DNA of 5,049 nucleotides from Acidimicrobiia bacterium. GTDB taxonomy: Bacteria > Actinomycetota > Acidimicrobiia > Acidimicrobiales > Ilumatobacteraceae. Below, piece by piece: positions 1 to 5,049 of the stretch; position 1 is the stretch's first letter, and every line of letters begins with the position of its first letter. The stretch is from positions 1 through 5,049 of the forward strand of contig RGSV01000098.1 of NCBI GenBank assembly GCA_010025655.1, in the 5' to 3' direction. The position numbers were made by a program, and so were the translations under genes. The notes beneath the pieces were generated by a model. The model saw only the letters and a program-made list of their open reading frames with translations. It did not search any database and had not been told where the DNA came from.

Positions 1-50
1 GCTCTACAGCCTACGGGCGACCCTCGCAGGTCGCCCGTAGGCTGTAGAGC
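1..50 (+). terminator. Perfect 22-bp inverted repeat, terminator-like hairpin
   Basis: Positions 1-22 are the exact reverse complement of 29-50, separated by the 6-nt loop CTCGCA. The stem is GC-rich and has no mismatch. No T-tract follows (the next bases are CCGCTGACGG), so it is not a classical intrinsic terminator, although stems without a U-tail are common after genes in high-GC bacteria. It lies 84 nt before rpsL. In the usual actinobacterial order rpoC comes directly upstream, so this is probably the stem at the 3' end of rpoC. That fits the right end of the window, which stops 5 nt after an rpoC stop codon. Because the arm begins at base 1, a fold-back sequencing or assembly artefact cannot be excluded. 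The structure is certain; its role as a terminator is inferred. Confidence 0.55.
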
Positions 51-81
51 CCGCTGACGGCGGCCTTCGTGGCCCTGTTGC

Positions 82-104
82 GCGGGCAAGAAATCAGTGC
101 CCGT
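82..104 (+). repeat. Small inverted repeat in the rpsL leader
   Basis: CGGGCA at 83-88 pairs with TGCCCG at 98-103 around a 9-nt loop (AGAAATCAG). A G-T wobble at 82/104 can extend the stem to 7 bp. It lies about 30 nt before the rpsL start and just ahead of the purine-rich tract. It could be a leader stem affecting translation of rpsL. A 6-bp stem in GC-rich DNA can also arise by chance, and no regulator site is recognised. Confidence 0.25.
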
Positions 105-110
105 CACTAC

Positions 111-119
111 GAAAGAAAG
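111..119 (+). promoter_or_regulatory. Possible ribosome binding region of rpsL
   Basis: The purine tract GAAAGAAAG is the only Shine-Dalgarno-like element before the GTG at 135. It ends about 15 nt upstream of the start, longer than the usual 5-10 nt, and it is not a perfect match to GGAGG. It decides little by itself; the start at 135 rests on homology. Confidence 0.3.
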
Positions 120-134
120 ACATCGGTTTTCCGC

Positions 135-506
135 GTGCCCACCATCCAACAGCTGATCCGCCAAGGTCGCAGCTCGAAGTCGTCCAAGACCAAGACGCCG
201 GCCCTGAAGGGTTCGCCGCAACGTCGCGGTGTGTGCACCCGCGTGTTCACCACCACCCCAAAGAAACCAAACTCGGCGTTGCGCAAGGTTGCCCGTGTGC
301 GTTTGACGAGCGGTGTTGAAGTGACTGCGTACATCCCTGGCGAAGGGCACAATTTGCAAGAGCACTCGATTGTGCTCGTGCGCGGCGGTCGCGTTCGTGA
401 CCTGCCTGGCGTTCGCTACAAGATCATCCGTGGCGCACTCGATGCTGCCGGTGTGAAAGATCGCAAACAAGCCCGCAGCCGCTACGGCGCGAAGCGAGCG
501 AAGTAG
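135..506 (+). CDS. rpsL: 30S ribosomal protein S12 (uS12)
   Basis: S12 sits at the decoding centre of the small ribosomal subunit and controls decoding accuracy. The frame is open from a GTG at 69, but the conserved N-terminus ([12 protein letters not shown]) begins at the GTG at 135. That gives 123 residues, close to the family's usual 123-125, so I place the start there. Family motifs are continuous: [12 protein letters not shown] at 26-37, [13 protein letters not shown] at 39-51, [11 protein letters not shown], and [17 protein letters not shown]. Lys43, a streptomycin-linked residue, is present. At the second such position, 88, the residue is Arg (codon CGT, 396-398) where Lys is typical. 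Asp89, the residue methylthiolated by RimO in many bacteria, is present. The C-terminus ([14 protein letters not shown]) is normal and lysine/arginine-rich. The TAG stop at 504-506 lies 2 nt before rpsG, so the two are surely co-transcribed. Confidence 0.97.
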   Translation: MPTIQQLIRQGRSSKSSKTKTPALKGSPQRRGVCTRVFTTTPKKPNSALRKVARVRLTSGVEVTAYIPGEGHNLQEHSIVLVRGGRVRDLPGVRYKIIRGALDAAGVKDRKQARSRYGAKRAK

Positions 507-508
507 TC

Positions 509-979
509 ATGTCGCGCAAAGGTCCAGCCGTACGCAGCGAGTTGCTCGCTGACCCCGTCTTCCATTCCACCCTCGTGACGCAAATCGTCAACAAGGTGAT
601 GTTGCACGGCAAGAAGAGCACCGCTGAGCAGATCGTCTACGGCGCAATGAAGATCATCGAACAGAAGACCAGCAGTGAACCGCTGTCGACGCTGAAGCGC
701 GCGATCGACAACGTGAAGCCGCCACTCGAGGTGCGCAGCCGTCGTGTCGGTGGTGCCACCTACCAGGTGCCCGTTGAAGTCAAGCCGCGTCGTTCGACCA
801 CCCTCGCCATTCGTTGGGTCGTCGACAACGCTCGCGATCGTCGCGAAAAGACGATGGCTGAGTGCCTCGCCAACGAGTTGCTTGATGCTTCGAATGGCGT
901 CGGTGCCTCGATGAAGAAGCGCGAAGACACGCAGAAGATGGCAGAAGCCAACAAAGCCTTCGCCCACTACCGCTGGTAA
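509..979 (+). CDS. rpsG: 30S ribosomal protein S7 (uS7)
   Basis: S7 binds the 3' major domain of 16S rRNA early in assembly, nucleates the head of the 30S subunit and lines the E site. The 156-residue product has the standard bacterial length and runs from MSRKGPA to FAHYRW without a break. Recognisable S7 stretches are the [21 protein letters not shown] helix region, the beta-hairpin area [16 protein letters not shown], and [29 protein letters not shown]. The ATG follows the rpsL stop by 2 nt and has no strong Shine-Dalgarno of its own (only GCGAAG-like purines within the end of rpsL), which suggests translational coupling. In E. coli, S7 represses the operon by binding a roughly 100-nt rpsL-rpsG intercistronic region; that region cannot exist here. 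Nothing in the gene looks damaged. Confidence 0.98.
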   Translation: MSRKGPAVRSELLADPVFHSTLVTQIVNKVMLHGKKSTAEQIVYGAMKIIEQKTSSEPLSTLKRAIDNVKPPLEVRSRRVGGATYQVPVEVKPRRSTTLAIRWVVDNARDRREKTMAECLANELLDASNGVGASMKKREDTQKMAEANKAFAHYRW

Positions 980-1005
980 ACCCCCACACGCACGACGATC
1001 CGCAC

Positions 1006-1009
1006 GGAG
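1006..1009 (+). promoter_or_regulatory. Ribosome binding site of the fusA frame
   Basis: GGAG at 1006-1009 lies 9 nt before the ATG at 1019. It is the best Shine-Dalgarno match in the window and fixes the start of the EF-G reading frame, agreeing with the conserved N-terminus that follows. The 39-nt rpsG-fusA gap holds no other evident element. Confidence 0.75.
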
Positions 1010-1018
1010 TATTCCCCC

Positions 1019-5044
<4,026 letters not shown>

Positions 5045-5049
5045 CCGCG

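Noticed and set aside
78..110. Promoter before rpsL with TTGCGC at 78-83 as a -35 element
   Set aside because: At 17-nt spacing the -10 position reads CCGTCA; CACTAC at 105-110 is too far away and a poor match. No convincing sigma-70-type promoter is visible.
69..134. N-terminal extension of S12 starting at the GTG at 69
   Set aside because: The 22 extra residues ([22 protein letters not shown]) match nothing in the S12 family, and the conserved N-terminus VPTIQQL starts at the GTG at 135. The extension is leader sequence that happens to lack a stop.

Overview
The window is a piece of a bacterial chromosomal 'str' operon from a high-GC organism (about 60 % G+C by eye). It holds three adjacent reading frames on the + strand: ribosomal protein S12 (rpsL), ribosomal protein S7 (rpsG), and a 1341-codon frame that begins as elongation factor G (fusA) and ends as the RNA polymerase beta' subunit (rpoC). 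The S12, EF-G and beta' sequences look actinobacterial, and I lean towards an Acidimicrobiia-like lineage. Supporting points are the GTG-started S12, the absence of the proteobacterial SI3 insertion from the beta' trigger loop, and many residues shared with actinobacterial beta'. I could not run a search, so the class-level guess is weak.

Layout: positions 1-50 are a perfect 22-bp inverted repeat with a 6-nt loop that looks like a terminator stem. Positions 51-134 are a short leader with a second, weaker hairpin and a purine-rich tract. rpsL is 135-506 and rpsG is 509-979, with 2 nt between them. A 39-nt gap with a clear ribosome binding site leads into the chimeric frame at 1019-5044. Only 5 nt follow its stop codon.

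The main anomaly is the chimera. Residues 1 to about 427 are the GTPase domain, domain II and the first part of domain III of EF-G. From about residue 428 the protein is beta' from the equivalent of E. coli residue 325 to the C-terminus, including the NADFDGD active site, bridge helix, second zinc site and trigger loop. EF-G has lost most of domain III and all of IV and V. Beta' has lost the N-terminal zinc finger, clamp coiled coil, lid and rudder. Neither half could do its normal job alone.

In actinobacteria the usual order is rpoB-rpoC-rpsL-rpsG-fusA-tuf. Joining fusA upstream to rpoC downstream cannot come from a simple deletion in that order. It is what a circle, or the junction of a tandem duplication, would give. 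The right end of the window (rpoC stop plus 5 nt) and the left end (terminator-like stem, then rpsL) fit together as the normal rpoC-rpsL intergenic region. The simplest reading is a 5-kb cyclic path closed at a short word shared by fusA and rpoC, most likely an assembly artefact, less likely a real excised circle or tandem duplication. I do not think it is a new functional fusion or a plasmid. Smaller points of interest are an arginine at S12 position 88, a known streptomycin-resistance position, and a proline in the N-terminal hinge of the beta' bridge helix.
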